Below, in pieces: positions 26,201 to 33,969 of a DNA stretch of 49,748 nucleotides (position 1 is its first letter; each line of letters opens with the position of its first letter). The notes beneath the pieces are model-generated. The model saw only the letters and a program-made list of their open reading frames with translations, was not told the DNA's origin and made no database searches. Origin of the DNA: Lentisphaeria bacterium (GTDB lineage: Bacteria; Verrucomicrobiota; Lentisphaeria; JABSQK01); the NCBI GenBank assembly GCA_013215875.1, contig JABSQK010000004.1, positions 1 to 49,748 of the forward strand. The letters run 5' to 3'. A program made the translations under genes and the position numbers.

Positions 26201-28485
26201 ACCAGGATCGTTTGCGCATACCCTTGAAGGCAACATTTGCACCGATCAATCAAGACTGGGACTGGACAGAGTTTCATATCGGAAATCTCCAGGTTGAAAC
26301 GTTGATGGAATTTGCTTACGGAATTAAACGAAACAAGCAGGAACCCTTTGGTTTGCTTGGTTACAGTGCCTTTTGGGCCTCTGGAACTGGCTTCGAAGAT
26401 ATGGAAAATGATGTGCTAATGATCCGTGGCGGCTATGATACTGGTGGACGTGACTGGGGACATACGGTGGATATCTTTCATACCCCGGTGCGTATCGATG
26501 ACTGGGATAATTACTGTTTCGAACTTATGCGGAAAACTGGCAAACATATGTCCGGCTGGATATTGTGGGATTCGCCGGATAGTTCCGCAGGAATGGGTCT
26601 AGGTGTAGATCCCGCACTGTTTGCCAAAATGATTCGTATCGCTGATAAATGGCGAGTGAAATATTGTCCCGAGACCCCCATCTATATTGGTGGACTCAGT
26701 AAGGCAACATCTGTTTCCTATCTGCTGGATCTGTCCGAACAATATGATGATCATCTTGCAATTGCTGCTGCCCAAAAGGCCGTCGATAAAATCGAAAAGG
26801 ACATGAAAAAGAAGGCCGGAGATGATGAGCCAAAGCCTGCAGATCTAAAAGTGCTTGAAGCAGCCAAGAAGAAAGTCGCAGACTTGATAGCCAAGTCATT
26901 AACTGCGCTTGATCATATTCAGGGTGTTAACTTACGCATTGATGCAGGAACGCTGTCTCCTGAGGACAGCCGAATCATGGCCTACATTAGTGAGGTGCGT
27001 TCTGTTATAGAAAAACGTTCGAAGAACAAGGCGCCTAAAGCGGTACTGGTGACAGACCTTGACTGGGGTGTTGAACGTGGAGAGGGTGGCTTAAATGCGT
27101 TTGATCAAACAGCCTACCTGATTCGAGCGAACTTGCTCATGCATCAGCAAAATGTGCAGCAGTCACTGATCATGTCCAATGATCGCTTTTTGCGGACAGG
27201 GTATGGTATGATTTATAAACGGACAACAAGTATTCCACCGATGAGTCAAAGAATGCCGACTTTTCAATTCAAACCGGTTTGGTGGGGTCTGGCTCGAACG
27301 CGCAAACTCTTAGCCGGGTTAAATGCTACAGGCGAGGTTGTTATCCAAGATCGTATTCCCGGACTAACTCGCTGTCTCACTTATATCCGTAAATCAGACA
27401 AGAAAAAGATTGCTATTATCTGGCGTAATAATGACCCAGCAGTACTCAACTTTGAGAAGACCGGACTCAGTGTTGTCTCTGCCGTCGATATCTTTGGCGC
27501 AGCAGTTATTAAGGACAATAAACAATATGTGATCGGTATGCTTCCCTGTATATTTGAGATGAAAGCTGGCGCAGAGCCGCTTCAAGAAGCATTAACACGT
27601 CTGCGCGTGCAAGATAAGGGAATGAAACTTCACTGGGCTCAGGCCGTGGTCGCGAGTTTCACTCCAGCCACAGGAAAAATCGTAGCCTGGAAAGGACCTG
27701 GAACTGCAAAAGAATTTGAGGGTTATGATTCAGCAGGGAGCCACAAGAAGATCAAAGGTATTGCCTTTAAGAAAGGCGATACAGAAAGCTTTACCTGTAA
27801 GACGAGCGGTAAATATGGCTTGGTTTTGCGCAAACGTTTTTATCTTGATGCCAATGGCCAGCAAGCAGAGGTTAAGGTAAATGGCAAAAGCATCGGTACT
27901 TGGGATATGAGTACAGGATTTACAATAACAAAAATCGAAACAGATAAGCTGTCCCATGGATTTCGTGAGTCGAGCTTTTTGCTCCCCGTTTCAGGAAGCT
28001 CTGCAAAAATAGAACTGACGTATACAACAGATGCGAATACCATTGGCTGGACTGTTCTAGAGCAAGTTTCTGGACCTTTCGAGCTCGGTTTATTGGGGGC
28101 AGTACATGTGGATTCAGTCGTTATTTCACCACGTATTGCTAAGAATGTCGTTGGCTTGGGAATGCAGTTTGGGCAGGAAAAAGTTGACCATGGTATTTCC
28201 ATGTTTGCGCCGGCCTTAATGGAGTATTCTCTCAACAAGCAATTTAAAACACTGAAAGCAAGCTATGGCATAGATGCAGTGACAGAGGGTAAAGGTAGTA
28301 TTGTTTTCGAAATCTGGCTCGACCAAAAGAAGGTTTGGAATTCGAAAGTTATTTCCGGACTCGATAAAGTTCAAAAATTGGAAGTTGATGTAACAGGGGG
28401 AAAACGCTTACGCTTGATTATTACTGATGGCGGCGATGGCAATAAGTTTGACGTAGGTAACTGGGGCAATATTGAAATAAAGTAA
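23293..28485 (+). CDS. Giant exported multi-CBM protein with glycosidase-like barrel and C-terminal NPCBM domain
   Basis: 1730 residues with AAAGG 7 bases before the ATG. A signal peptide (MINKLIPLLILAAFTLSAQQ) is present. Three related beta-jelly-roll modules (about 29-190, 309-533, 656-836) share a pattern of DNF/NDFE start, a middle such as FWLFGDGSGNTLS, then KGWK..(I/L)V and I(W/Y)(I/V)DD(M/I). They alternate with CARDB/Ig-like spacers. A barrel-like domain (about 990-1420; GWILWDSPDSS, VLVTDLDWGVERGEGG) looks like clan GH-A but shows no certain pair of catalytic Glu. The last about 130 residues match an NPCBM-type module (ISPRIAKNVVGLGMQF...). It lies 10 bases after the preceding stop. 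A large cell-surface or secreted polysaccharide-binding enzyme is likely, but the substrate cannot be inferred. Confidence 0.75.
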   Translation: MINKLIPLLILAAFTLSAQQEDIIVPETYYLVDNFSSRMSGSTAQLTAEIDEKIKKVGVASNRLTYDFGNKRFGLIKLREGEIRSEKQGELKFWLFGDGSGNTLSLSFKHSAKATNKIRGKHLAGHRPYKANKFRIPLTFKGWKEIIVDFTDEKVSRRVIWLESIRVDLKAKGKTKKGQIWIDDMRVYPERRGAAPLILADLSLNGPKMRSYDDNIYYNLDVRNFSDDSAKIITRLKMSDSNDNQIADRSFDIKVEANASKEIKLNIEPENLQIYLPPFKITAELFSPDSPDVSSHEEQDLIMGNAMFLHDNFSDVAGRWFLSGIPFELRRGPDRVSSLFTESQRSNAQTQTSGRISRVKLDAAAMKKIPGQYAMNLKFVKDAMVFNGLPSAASKESERYLPGDAYSMGLWVKGSGGGSLHAIIIDFAAPGATSYNWKLHYQRIKLCDLNFTGWKYIEVPLPGNGIGTHRIRGSTEGIDYPLELTAFVVKSAFKTETKMKEVTDPKDKKKKIKVPYVVKTKEPAGGEVSIAGLTVHTQSKQAKALALHIGYDDATNNYQAKSGAWVTVQNSWRVKKRTMSLDWELTDRNDDIIVKGRQKLDLLPLAHKSIRIELAKHAKKIAGKSAPFHLRVVATDAEDEGRIERTIVLARPDSNVMFNDFETVRGYLGLKAAGVDKAPQPGQEIAKTSTVQKKSGKQSLAMNWTKGPSIFVSIDPPVPGIPTEVSMQVYGDGSGVLFYPLIGDQHGVLTGREDLAWDLFLPISLQGPLQNAVKVDWKGWKLVKFRLPVIPHNWSNEDANKSFQPTYPLGLHLAVTTKTTEVAKGTIYVDDIVFKSHIDPAKRVSMVLNRSSATNLVKPGTDITVTVANMESGGKSRKVIVSGGLFDWRGTRVTGSDTTLNLGPGKSKLIAVCPKIKEGAYILKISLKVVIPAKGKLKEVAKQVAYIKEDVLVADGAKVMNANWLNDAKDQDRLRIPLKATFAPINQDWDWTEFHIGNLQVETLMEFAYGIKRNKQEPFGLLGYSAFWASGTGFEDMENDVLMIRGGYDTGGRDWGHTVDIFHTPVRIDDWDNYCFELMRKTGKHMSGWILWDSPDSSAGMGLGVDPALFAKMIRIADKWRVKYCPETPIYIGGLSKATSVSYLLDLSEQYDDHLAIAAAQKAVDKIEKDMKKKAGDDEPKPADLKVLEAAKKKVADLIAKSLTALDHIQGVNLRIDAGTLSPEDSRIMAYISEVRSVIEKRSKNKAPKAVLVTDLDWGVERGEGGLNAFDQTAYLIRANLLMHQQNVQQSLIMSNDRFLRTGYGMIYKRTTSIPPMSQRMPTFQFKPVWWGLARTRKLLAGLNATGEVVIQDRIPGLTRCLTYIRKSDKKKIAIIWRNNDPAVLNFEKTGLSVVSAVDIFGAAVIKDNKQYVIGMLPCIFEMKAGAEPLQEALTRLRVQDKGMKLHWAQAVVASFTPATGKIVAWKGPGTAKEFEGYDSAGSHKKIKGIAFKKGDTESFTCKTSGKYGLVLRKRFYLDANGQQAEVKVNGKSIGTWDMSTGFTITKIETDKLSHGFRESSFLLPVSGSSAKIELTYTTDANTIGWTVLEQVSGPFELGLLGAVHVDSVVISPRIAKNVVGLGMQFGQEKVDHGISMFAPALMEYSLNKQFKTLKASYGIDAVTEGKGSIVFEIWLDQKKVWNSKVISGLDKVQKLEVDVTGGKRLRLIITDGGDGNKFDVGNWGNIEIK

Positions 28486-28563
28486 TTACGGGTTTTTTAC
28501 TTTAAAATACATCTTCAAGGTCCACAGTAGCGCTTATTGTTAACCGCTTAATGAAGGTAGCCC

Positions 28564-31314
28564 ATGTTGCATCGACAGATTTTCTTACTTTGTATACTCC
28601 TGTTTTCGTTCCAATTCATGCTCAATGCACAGGGCAATAAGCTTCCAGACGGCGAGTCCGATATGATGAATGAAGCGTCAGCCAAAATCCGCCGCAATGC
28701 CCTGTCTCGTACTAAACTCATTGAAAGTGACGCCCTCAAAAAAATACGTAAGAAAGAGCCTGAGCCTGGGCCGGGTAAATTAATTTATAAGGATGACTTC
28801 GAATCTTATAAAGTGACGAGCACACCCAAGCACTGGGAGAAAACAAATTGCCGAGTGGTTCAAAGTAAGACTGTTGGTAATAAAACGAAAGTCATAAGAT
28901 ACGAACCAACAGGCGGTGGCTCTCACGCCTATATGAGCAGGAAGATTACTGCAACAAACTTCAGACTCAAGTATGACTTCCTTTGTGGCAATGGTGGTGA
29001 AGTTACCTGGCTTATCCGCCTGAATGGCGAACGCGGCCATTCCCTGTGGTCAAACGAAAATTACTATCAGGCAAAATTTTACACCAAAGATGGCAAGCCG
29101 CTTACCTTCGGCATGCAACATCTTTGGACGGGTGGTGGTTATCCATTTGTGAATGCCAAACAACCGGGTGTCAGGACGAATCAAAAGAGTTACCAGGAAG
29201 CCTGGCACCGCGCTGAGCTTACAGTTATTGACGACCGCATCATTGTAAAATTAAATGGTACGCGGGTTTTGGATGCCCATTACCCCATATTGATGGCGCG
29301 CACAAAAAAGAGTAAAAAATATGGCTTTGGTCTCATGGCTCGCGATTCCCATTCGAGTTCCAAAAAAAATCCATATGTTTGGGCGGAGTGGTTCGACAAC
29401 ATTGAACTCTATGACCTTGGCGGCGAGGTTCGTGAGCGGCACTGGCCGGCAGAGCTTCATGTCGCCCCATGGGGTAAAGATACCAACAGCGGAAAGGATC
29501 AAGCACATCCCTTTAAAACATTAAAGAAGGCATTTCAAGAAATGTATCAGGGGGACCGCCTTGTTCTTCAGGAAGGGACCTATGATGGTGATATCACCTG
29601 GAGCAATCCCAAACTCTGTGACTTAACGTCAGTGGAAGCAAAACGCAAAGACTATCCAAGTTTCATTGAAGCAGCACCGTATGAAAATGTAACGATTACA
29701 GGTTCCTGGAAATTAGAAAATTGCGGTGAACTGCGAATCAATCAGCTGACGTTTTCAGGTTCCAAATCAGCTCTGGATATCAAAGGGAAAGATGCCAAAG
29801 CCACCCGTATTTTAAATAAACTGAGTTTCACAAATAAATCAAAAGGCCTACGTACATCAATGGCAAAAGGTGCTAAGCTGAATTGTATTGCCTCGAGCTT
29901 CAAAGGCTCGTCATTAAATGGCAGCGGGCTTATTGTCAAACGTTCTGTATTTCTCAACAGTCCTGTCAAAGCTGCTCAGGCGCGCATCAGCCATTGTACG
30001 GTAATTGGCAGCGGTACAATTCCAAAGGGGCAGAATGTCCTTAAATTTTCATCGCTTGCAGTCGCTGCGAAGAGTTTGGTGAACCCTGCCAAGGATCGTT
30101 TCGATTTAAAGAAATCGGCCAAGGCGATTAATAAGGGACGCGCTATAAAAAAGGATCTTATCGATAAAACCGTGATAGTTGGCAAGCCAGATCTTGGCGC
30201 CTTCGAGTATTACCCGCCGCGCAAATTAACCGTGAAAGGTGCAGCTGAAATTGAGGATGAATTGACCGGCGATATGGTTGAGCAAATGCCAATGAAAAAA
30301 CGCCGGGAACGTCTTTCCAAAAAGATCAGCTCACTTCGTCCCGGGGATACCTTATACGTTGCTCCCGGTCTCTGGTCTGAGAGCGGTATCAGTTTTAGTA
30401 ACTTACGTGGTACTTCGTACGCACCGATTCGGGTGATTGCTAAACCTGCCTTGGGTGCGATTGTTCATGGCGGCATTCGTTTCAGCAACTGTGATAATCT
30501 TGAAGTCACTGGCTTTCGCTTTGCAGGCTATAAGGGAACGAAGAAAAAGGCTGCAAGTACCGGACTGAGTTGGAGTAAATGCGGGCGCACACTCATCAAA
30601 CGCTGCGAGATTACCGAGTACGGCCATGCGGGTATTGCGGGAGAAGAACAGGGCGTTACGCTGCTGCAAAACTGGATACATCATAATGGTAAAGGTGGCC
30701 GAAACCATGGTATCTATTGGGCAGGGATTGGGCCCACATGGGTTATTGGTAATACCTTCTATGGCAACTCCGGATGGGGAATACATCTACATGCTGCAGT
30801 CTACGACGGCTGGCACCCCTGGAAGATCATTGCCCATCATAATCTTTTCATAAAAGGAAACGCTATTGTAACAACAGGCAGCCGGGGTGAATTTTACAAT
30901 AATACAATGTATGCCAGTGCTGTATCAGGACTGTGGTTTTATAATGATGGGCACATGGATAATCGCATCGCCAACAATATTTTTTACAAATGCAGTATGG
31001 GTTTTCCGGTACCCAAAGACGGCAATTTCGTATCACACAATTTGGCCTTTAAAAAACAAGGCAGGGGAAAAGCATTGATCACTGGTAACCCAGAATTTAT
31101 TAACCCGCAAAAGAATAACTTTAAGCTTTCCCCAGGAAGTCCCGCATTGAAAGCAGGGATGGATGTGGGCTTTGGCAAGAATGGCAATCTGGGTGCATAC
31201 GATCATAATACCCAGTGGGCACCACCTCTGCCTCTGCCAAAATATATTCCGCTTCGTTTAAAAAAGACCAATAAGGAGATGAAGAAGGCAGGCGAAATGG
31301 ACCTGGGTTTATAA
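28564..31314 (+). CDS. Exported right-handed parallel beta-helix protein with concanavalin-like N-terminal domain
   Basis: 916 residues. GAAGGT lies 6 bases before the ATG, and the signal peptide MLHRQIFLLCILLFSFQF is clear. A DUF1080/laminin-G-like jelly roll spans about 75-285. Then LHVAPWGKDTNSGKDQAHPF begins the classic entry to a parallel beta-helix (xYVxPxGxDxNxGT...PF.TL). The first helix part at about 300-545 is interrupted. A second starts with RPGDTLYVAPGLWSESGI at about 595, with Asn/Gly/His-rich coils such as NWIHHNGKGGRNHGIYW and IIAHHNLFIKGNAIVTTGS. The fold is shared by pectate-lyase-like polysaccharide lyases and hydrolases, but no catalytic set could be fixed. It is the last gene of the co-directional array, 78 bases after the multi-CBM gene. 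Confidence 0.8.
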   Translation: MLHRQIFLLCILLFSFQFMLNAQGNKLPDGESDMMNEASAKIRRNALSRTKLIESDALKKIRKKEPEPGPGKLIYKDDFESYKVTSTPKHWEKTNCRVVQSKTVGNKTKVIRYEPTGGGSHAYMSRKITATNFRLKYDFLCGNGGEVTWLIRLNGERGHSLWSNENYYQAKFYTKDGKPLTFGMQHLWTGGGYPFVNAKQPGVRTNQKSYQEAWHRAELTVIDDRIIVKLNGTRVLDAHYPILMARTKKSKKYGFGLMARDSHSSSKKNPYVWAEWFDNIELYDLGGEVRERHWPAELHVAPWGKDTNSGKDQAHPFKTLKKAFQEMYQGDRLVLQEGTYDGDITWSNPKLCDLTSVEAKRKDYPSFIEAAPYENVTITGSWKLENCGELRINQLTFSGSKSALDIKGKDAKATRILNKLSFTNKSKGLRTSMAKGAKLNCIASSFKGSSLNGSGLIVKRSVFLNSPVKAAQARISHCTVIGSGTIPKGQNVLKFSSLAVAAKSLVNPAKDRFDLKKSAKAINKGRAIKKDLIDKTVIVGKPDLGAFEYYPPRKLTVKGAAEIEDELTGDMVEQMPMKKRRERLSKKISSLRPGDTLYVAPGLWSESGISFSNLRGTSYAPIRVIAKPALGAIVHGGIRFSNCDNLEVTGFRFAGYKGTKKKAASTGLSWSKCGRTLIKRCEITEYGHAGIAGEEQGVTLLQNWIHHNGKGGRNHGIYWAGIGPTWVIGNTFYGNSGWGIHLHAAVYDGWHPWKIIAHHNLFIKGNAIVTTGSRGEFYNNTMYASAVSGLWFYNDGHMDNRIANNIFYKCSMGFPVPKDGNFVSHNLAFKKQGRGKALITGNPEFINPQKNNFKLSPGSPALKAGMDVGFGKNGNLGAYDHNTQWAPPLPLPKYIPLRLKKTNKEMKKAGEMDLGL
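31296..31312. repeat. 17-bp direct repeat, copy 1 (inside 3' end of beta-helix gene)
   Basis: AATGGACCTGGGTTTAT overlaps the codons for Met-Asp-Leu-Gly-Leu and the first bases of the stop. An identical copy is at 31639-31655. Upstream of both copies TGAAGAA and further scattered bases also agree, so the shared segment is longer than the perfect core. Confidence 0.85.
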
Positions 31315-31433
31315 TCCCAAATCCAAAAAAATAACGGCACCGCCATGTTTTATGAAAGCTCGGTATGAGATGCCGGGTGTATAAGACCTAGATAATTTCC
31401 AGCTCGAAATTTTCCACTGCGATTCTCAAGTAG

Positions 31434-31459
31434 GTCGGGCTCTCCGAGCGCGATTTTTA
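31434..31459 (+). terminator. Possible rho-independent terminator of the long array
   Basis: GTCGGGCTC (31434-31442), loop TCC, and GAGCGCGAT (31446-31454) pair with one mismatch and one G-T wobble, followed at once by a T-run (TTTTT). It sits 120 bases after the last gene of the array. Its near-perfect palindrome could also be one unit of a REP-like family. Confidence 0.45.
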
Positions 31460-31482
31460 AGCTGACATTAAAGATACTTAAT

Positions 31483-31502
31483 GGGCGATAATAATATCGC
31501 CC
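31483..31502. other. Perfect hairpin, 8-bp stem
   Basis: GGGCGATA (31483-31490), loop ATAA, TATCGCCC (31495-31502). No T-run follows on the plus strand. Confidence 0.6.
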
Positions 31503-31543
31503 CACGGTAACAAACATATGGCGGGGCAGCCTGCTGCTCATGT

Positions 31544-31565
31544 GCCTGTGGCCAAACCCACAGGC
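31544..31565. other. Perfect hairpin, 8-bp GC-rich stem
   Basis: GCCTGTGG (31544-31551), loop CCAAAC, CCACAGGC (31558-31565). It resembles the palindromic REP-like units that are scattered in some bacterial genomes. No second copy was seen in this window. Confidence 0.6.
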
Positions 31566-31638
31566 TACGGTAAACCAGTCCGTTGGACTTCAGCTTGTAT
31601 GCCAGTAAACGATTAAAGCTCATTGAAGAATACCGGTG

Positions 31639-31655
31639 AATGGACCTGGGTTTAT
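31639..31655. repeat. 17-bp direct repeat, copy 2
   Basis: Identical to 31296-31312 and 343 bases downstream. The sequence before it (TTGAAGAATACCGGTG) is a diverged match to the coding bases before copy 1, so this looks like a decayed duplicate of the gene end. Confidence 0.85.
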
Positions 31656-31723
31656 GTCCTTGCGTTCGCTTTAAAAACACGCTACACCATATAGGTTATC
31701 ACAATTTTTAAGCGGAGAAAATA

Positions 31724-32467
31724 ATGGATTTTGAAAATAAAGTAGTCGTAGTTACTGGTGCAGCATCGGGTATCGGAAGAGCCACTGCCCAAACATTTAT
31801 GGCACAAGGCGCAACGGTTTACGGATTTGATTTAAATGAAGATGGCCTTAAAGCGGTCGACGGATTGAATCCTTGTCCGGGTGATGTAACGGACCATGAG
31901 GGGATGAAAAAACATGTCGATGGCATTATAGAAGCACATGGCGCGGTAGATATATTGGTGAATAACGCCGGTATGTGTTATACCTCCCGGCATGATGATA
32001 GTACGCTAGACGAATGGCGCCATACCATGGCAGTCAATATGGATGCCTATTATGTGATGGCAAAATTACTTACCCCTTCCATGCGCGAGAAAGGCTGGGG
32101 ACGTATTGTCAGCATTGCATCCATTCAGGCAATTGCCAGCGAACCGCTGGGTGCCTATTGCGCCAGCAAGGGCGCAATCATTTCCTGGACAAAAGCCCTG
32201 GCAGTAGACCTGGCGGAATATGGCATTTTGGTCAATGCAGTAGCGCCTGGGTTTGTGCAGACGAATATGTCGATCATTGATGGGGTTGATGAAATGGATA
32301 CGCCTGAATTCCATGAATGGTATGCGGGTAAGCGCAAGATTCCCCTGGCCCGTGCAGCCCAACCGGAAGAGATCGCCAAAGCGGTCATGTTTCTCAGCAG
32401 TGACGATTGCAGTTACATCACCGGCCATACTCTCGTTGTCGACGGTGGTCTGACAGTTACTTTTTAA
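31724..32467 (+). CDS. SDR family NAD(P)-dependent oxidoreductase
   Basis: 247 residues, the classical short-chain dehydrogenase length, with GGAG 6 bases before the ATG. The cofactor motif TGAASGIG is at 11-18, NNAG at 80-83, and the catalytic Ser133, Tyr145 and Lys149 lie in VSIASIQAIAS and YCASKGA. The C-terminus SSDDCSYITGHTLVVDGG is typical of FabG/glucose-dehydrogenase-like sugar or polyol oxidoreductases. Aspartate in GFDLNED after the second strand suggests NAD rather than NADP. It is cytoplasmic. It converges with a Gfo/Idh/MocA gene, and the two may serve one sugar pathway. The exact substrate is unknown. Confidence 0.93.
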   Translation: MDFENKVVVVTGAASGIGRATAQTFMAQGATVYGFDLNEDGLKAVDGLNPCPGDVTDHEGMKKHVDGIIEAHGAVDILVNNAGMCYTSRHDDSTLDEWRHTMAVNMDAYYVMAKLLTPSMREKGWGRIVSIASIQAIASEPLGAYCASKGAIISWTKALAVDLAEYGILVNAVAPGFVQTNMSIIDGVDEMDTPEFHEWYAGKRKIPLARAAQPEEIAKAVMFLSSDDCSYITGHTLVVDGGLTVTF

Positions 32468-32496
32468 GAAAATGAATGATTAAAAAGCGACTAAGA

Positions 32497-32551
32497 TAAA
32501 CCCAATGAGCAACGATAAACTTTGCTGGGGATATTTAGACATTAGGGTTTA
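32497..32551. terminator. Possible bidirectional terminator between convergent genes
   Basis: TAAACCCAATG (32497-32507) pairs with CATTAGGGTTTA (32540-32551) over 11 bp with one bulge, and an inner AGCAA/TTGCT stem (32508-32512, 32522-32526) stacks inside. It lies between the convergent SDR and Gfo/Idh/MocA genes and includes the stop codon of the latter. T-runs downstream are weak on both sides. Confidence 0.4.
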
Positions 32552-33712
32552 GATCTCTGTTAATTTTACAATACGGTTTTCAGCTGCAGATTTTATTGCG
32601 GCAAATGCGACTCGTGTTGCCATGACAGTATCATCAATACCACAAACGACAGGGGCATCGCCATTTATTTCATCAACAAAGCGGTCAATCGCATGGGCGT
32701 GGCCCTTGTCCGGCTCAGCAGTGAAAATCAAATTGGGATCAGCTGCTTCCGTCGCTTCGTCACAGGCCGCACGTTTTTTTGCCAGCCAGCCGGGCAGACC
32801 GCCTTCGGCGCCAATCTCCGGATGCCGATCTAATAACATTGCATAGGTGGTACGTGCGGGCGCATCGGTAATGCCGGCCGTACGGACTTCGAGCATATGA
32901 TCCACTGCGACCATTGCACCATTGCCCATCACTTCATAAAGTTCCTTAGGATAGCCGAATGTACCATTGCCGCACATCAGGATGTTTGCCATTTCACCCG
33001 TTTCGTAACGCACGATAATACTGCTGGATAATAAACCTTGTTCCATGGCTGTCACTTCGATGGGCTTAGAATCCAAAAACCAGTTCGCCAGATCTGTAAA
33101 ATGGGTCATTTCAAAAAGCATTGCACCATGCGGGGCATGTTCTTTAGTGAAGGCCCAGGCTTTCCAGCTGAACCAGTCATCATTGATGCGGATGGAAATG
33201 GCTGCCTTGCCGTCGCCGTCGATTTCCGGGCGTATCTCGCCTTCACGATCAAAACGCCAGAGGCAGGGCTGCGGATTTGTCATGTGACCGCGAAAGATGC
33301 GGTGTGCATCAAGCATTGCCGGCGATGATCGTCTGTTATGTCCCACACAAAAAGCAATGCCGGAATCTTGGATGATTTTTTGAATTTTGTAAAGCGTATC
33401 GAGTGACTGTGCGACGGGCTTTTCGCAATAGATTGGCTTACCAGCTTTAGCGGCCGCTTCGATGACTGGTAACCGCATTTTCTCAGTTGTTGCCAGGCAG
33501 ATCGCATCGACCTCAGGATTGTTTATTGCCTCTTTAAAGTCTTTTGTGATATGCAGTGCACCGTGAATGTCACGGCATTCCGCCAGGGCCTCATCGGACA
33601 GGTCGCAACAGCTGTGCAGTATTGTTTTATCAGAAGCTGCAATATTCGGTATATGCATTGAGCGCGCCAGCATGCCACATCCGATGACTGCAAAATTTAG
33701 TTTTTTACTCAT
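32549..33712 (-). CDS. Gfo/Idh/MocA family oxidoreductase
   Basis: 387 residues. The Rossmann motif VIGCGMLARSMH (GxGxxA at 11-16) opens the protein. EKPV at 97-100 contains the conserved Lys of the family, preceded by AGKPIYC. The C-terminal alpha/beta domain holds MTHFTDLANWFL, where the His/Asp positions fit the family's catalytic region. Proteins of this family use NAD(P) to oxidise or epimerise sugars, inositols or amino sugars, and occur in many copies in PVC bacteria. It is cytoplasmic, with no signal peptide. The start is followed by a standard N-terminus, and AAAAGGAATTAA upstream can serve as ribosome binding site. The substrate is not readable from the sequence. Confidence 0.93.
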   Translation of the reverse strand: MSKKLNFAVIGCGMLARSMHIPNIAASDKTILHSCCDLSDEALAECRDIHGALHITKDFKEAINNPEVDAICLATTEKMRLPVIEAAAKAGKPIYCEKPVAQSLDTLYKIQKIIQDSGIAFCVGHNRRSSPAMLDAHRIFRGHMTNPQPCLWRFDREGEIRPEIDGDGKAAISIRINDDWFSWKAWAFTKEHAPHGAMLFEMTHFTDLANWFLDSKPIEVTAMEQGLLSSSIIVRYETGEMANILMCGNGTFGYPKELYEVMGNGAMVAVDHMLEVRTAGITDAPARTTYAMLLDRHPEIGAEGGLPGWLAKKRAACDEATEAADPNLIFTAEPDKGHAHAIDRFVDEINGDAPVVCGIDDTVMATRVAFAAIKSAAENRIVKLTEI

Positions 33713-33799
33713 TTAATTCCTTTTATGCGTCTTTGAAGGCAATAGGTAAACTATAAAGGTATTTCATTTTATACAATCAATTTCTGCATTATTAATAAG

Positions 33800-33969
33800 C
33801 GAGTTTATTTGCCACAAGCTGCACTGCAGAACTACCCGAAAGCCATTGTCACTATGCGAATGGATTATCAGTTATACCAACGCGTGGTCGAAGGAGTAAG
33901 AGAGCAATACCACCTCCAAAGAAGTTCAGGAAAGTGTTATCGTTTTCTTTTTTCCATCTGTTGTAGTTA
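33800..33969 (+). pseudogene. Possible gene remnant in the sulfatase 3' flank
   Basis: The plus strand in this otherwise empty gap (33713-33925) has an open frame reading RVYLPQAALQNYPKAIVTMR and then MDYQLYQRVVEGVREQYHLQR, which has protein-like composition. It then runs into the antisense of the sulfatase and stops at 33967-33969. There is no start codon upstream with a ribosome binding site. It may be the tail of a lost gene or pure chance. No family was recognised. Confidence 0.2.

Larger units (their letters stand above)
31315..31723. other. Hairpin-rich intergenic region between 17-bp repeats
   Basis: This gene-free stretch of 409 bases holds a terminator-like hairpin (31434-31459) and two perfect 8-bp stem hairpins (31483-31502 and 31544-31565). 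It also holds a second copy of the 3' end of the upstream gene (about 31622-31655) and the ribosome binding site GGAGA of the SDR gene. The shape suggests a REP-like or MITE-like palindromic element, or the trace of a duplication. Confidence 0.5.
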
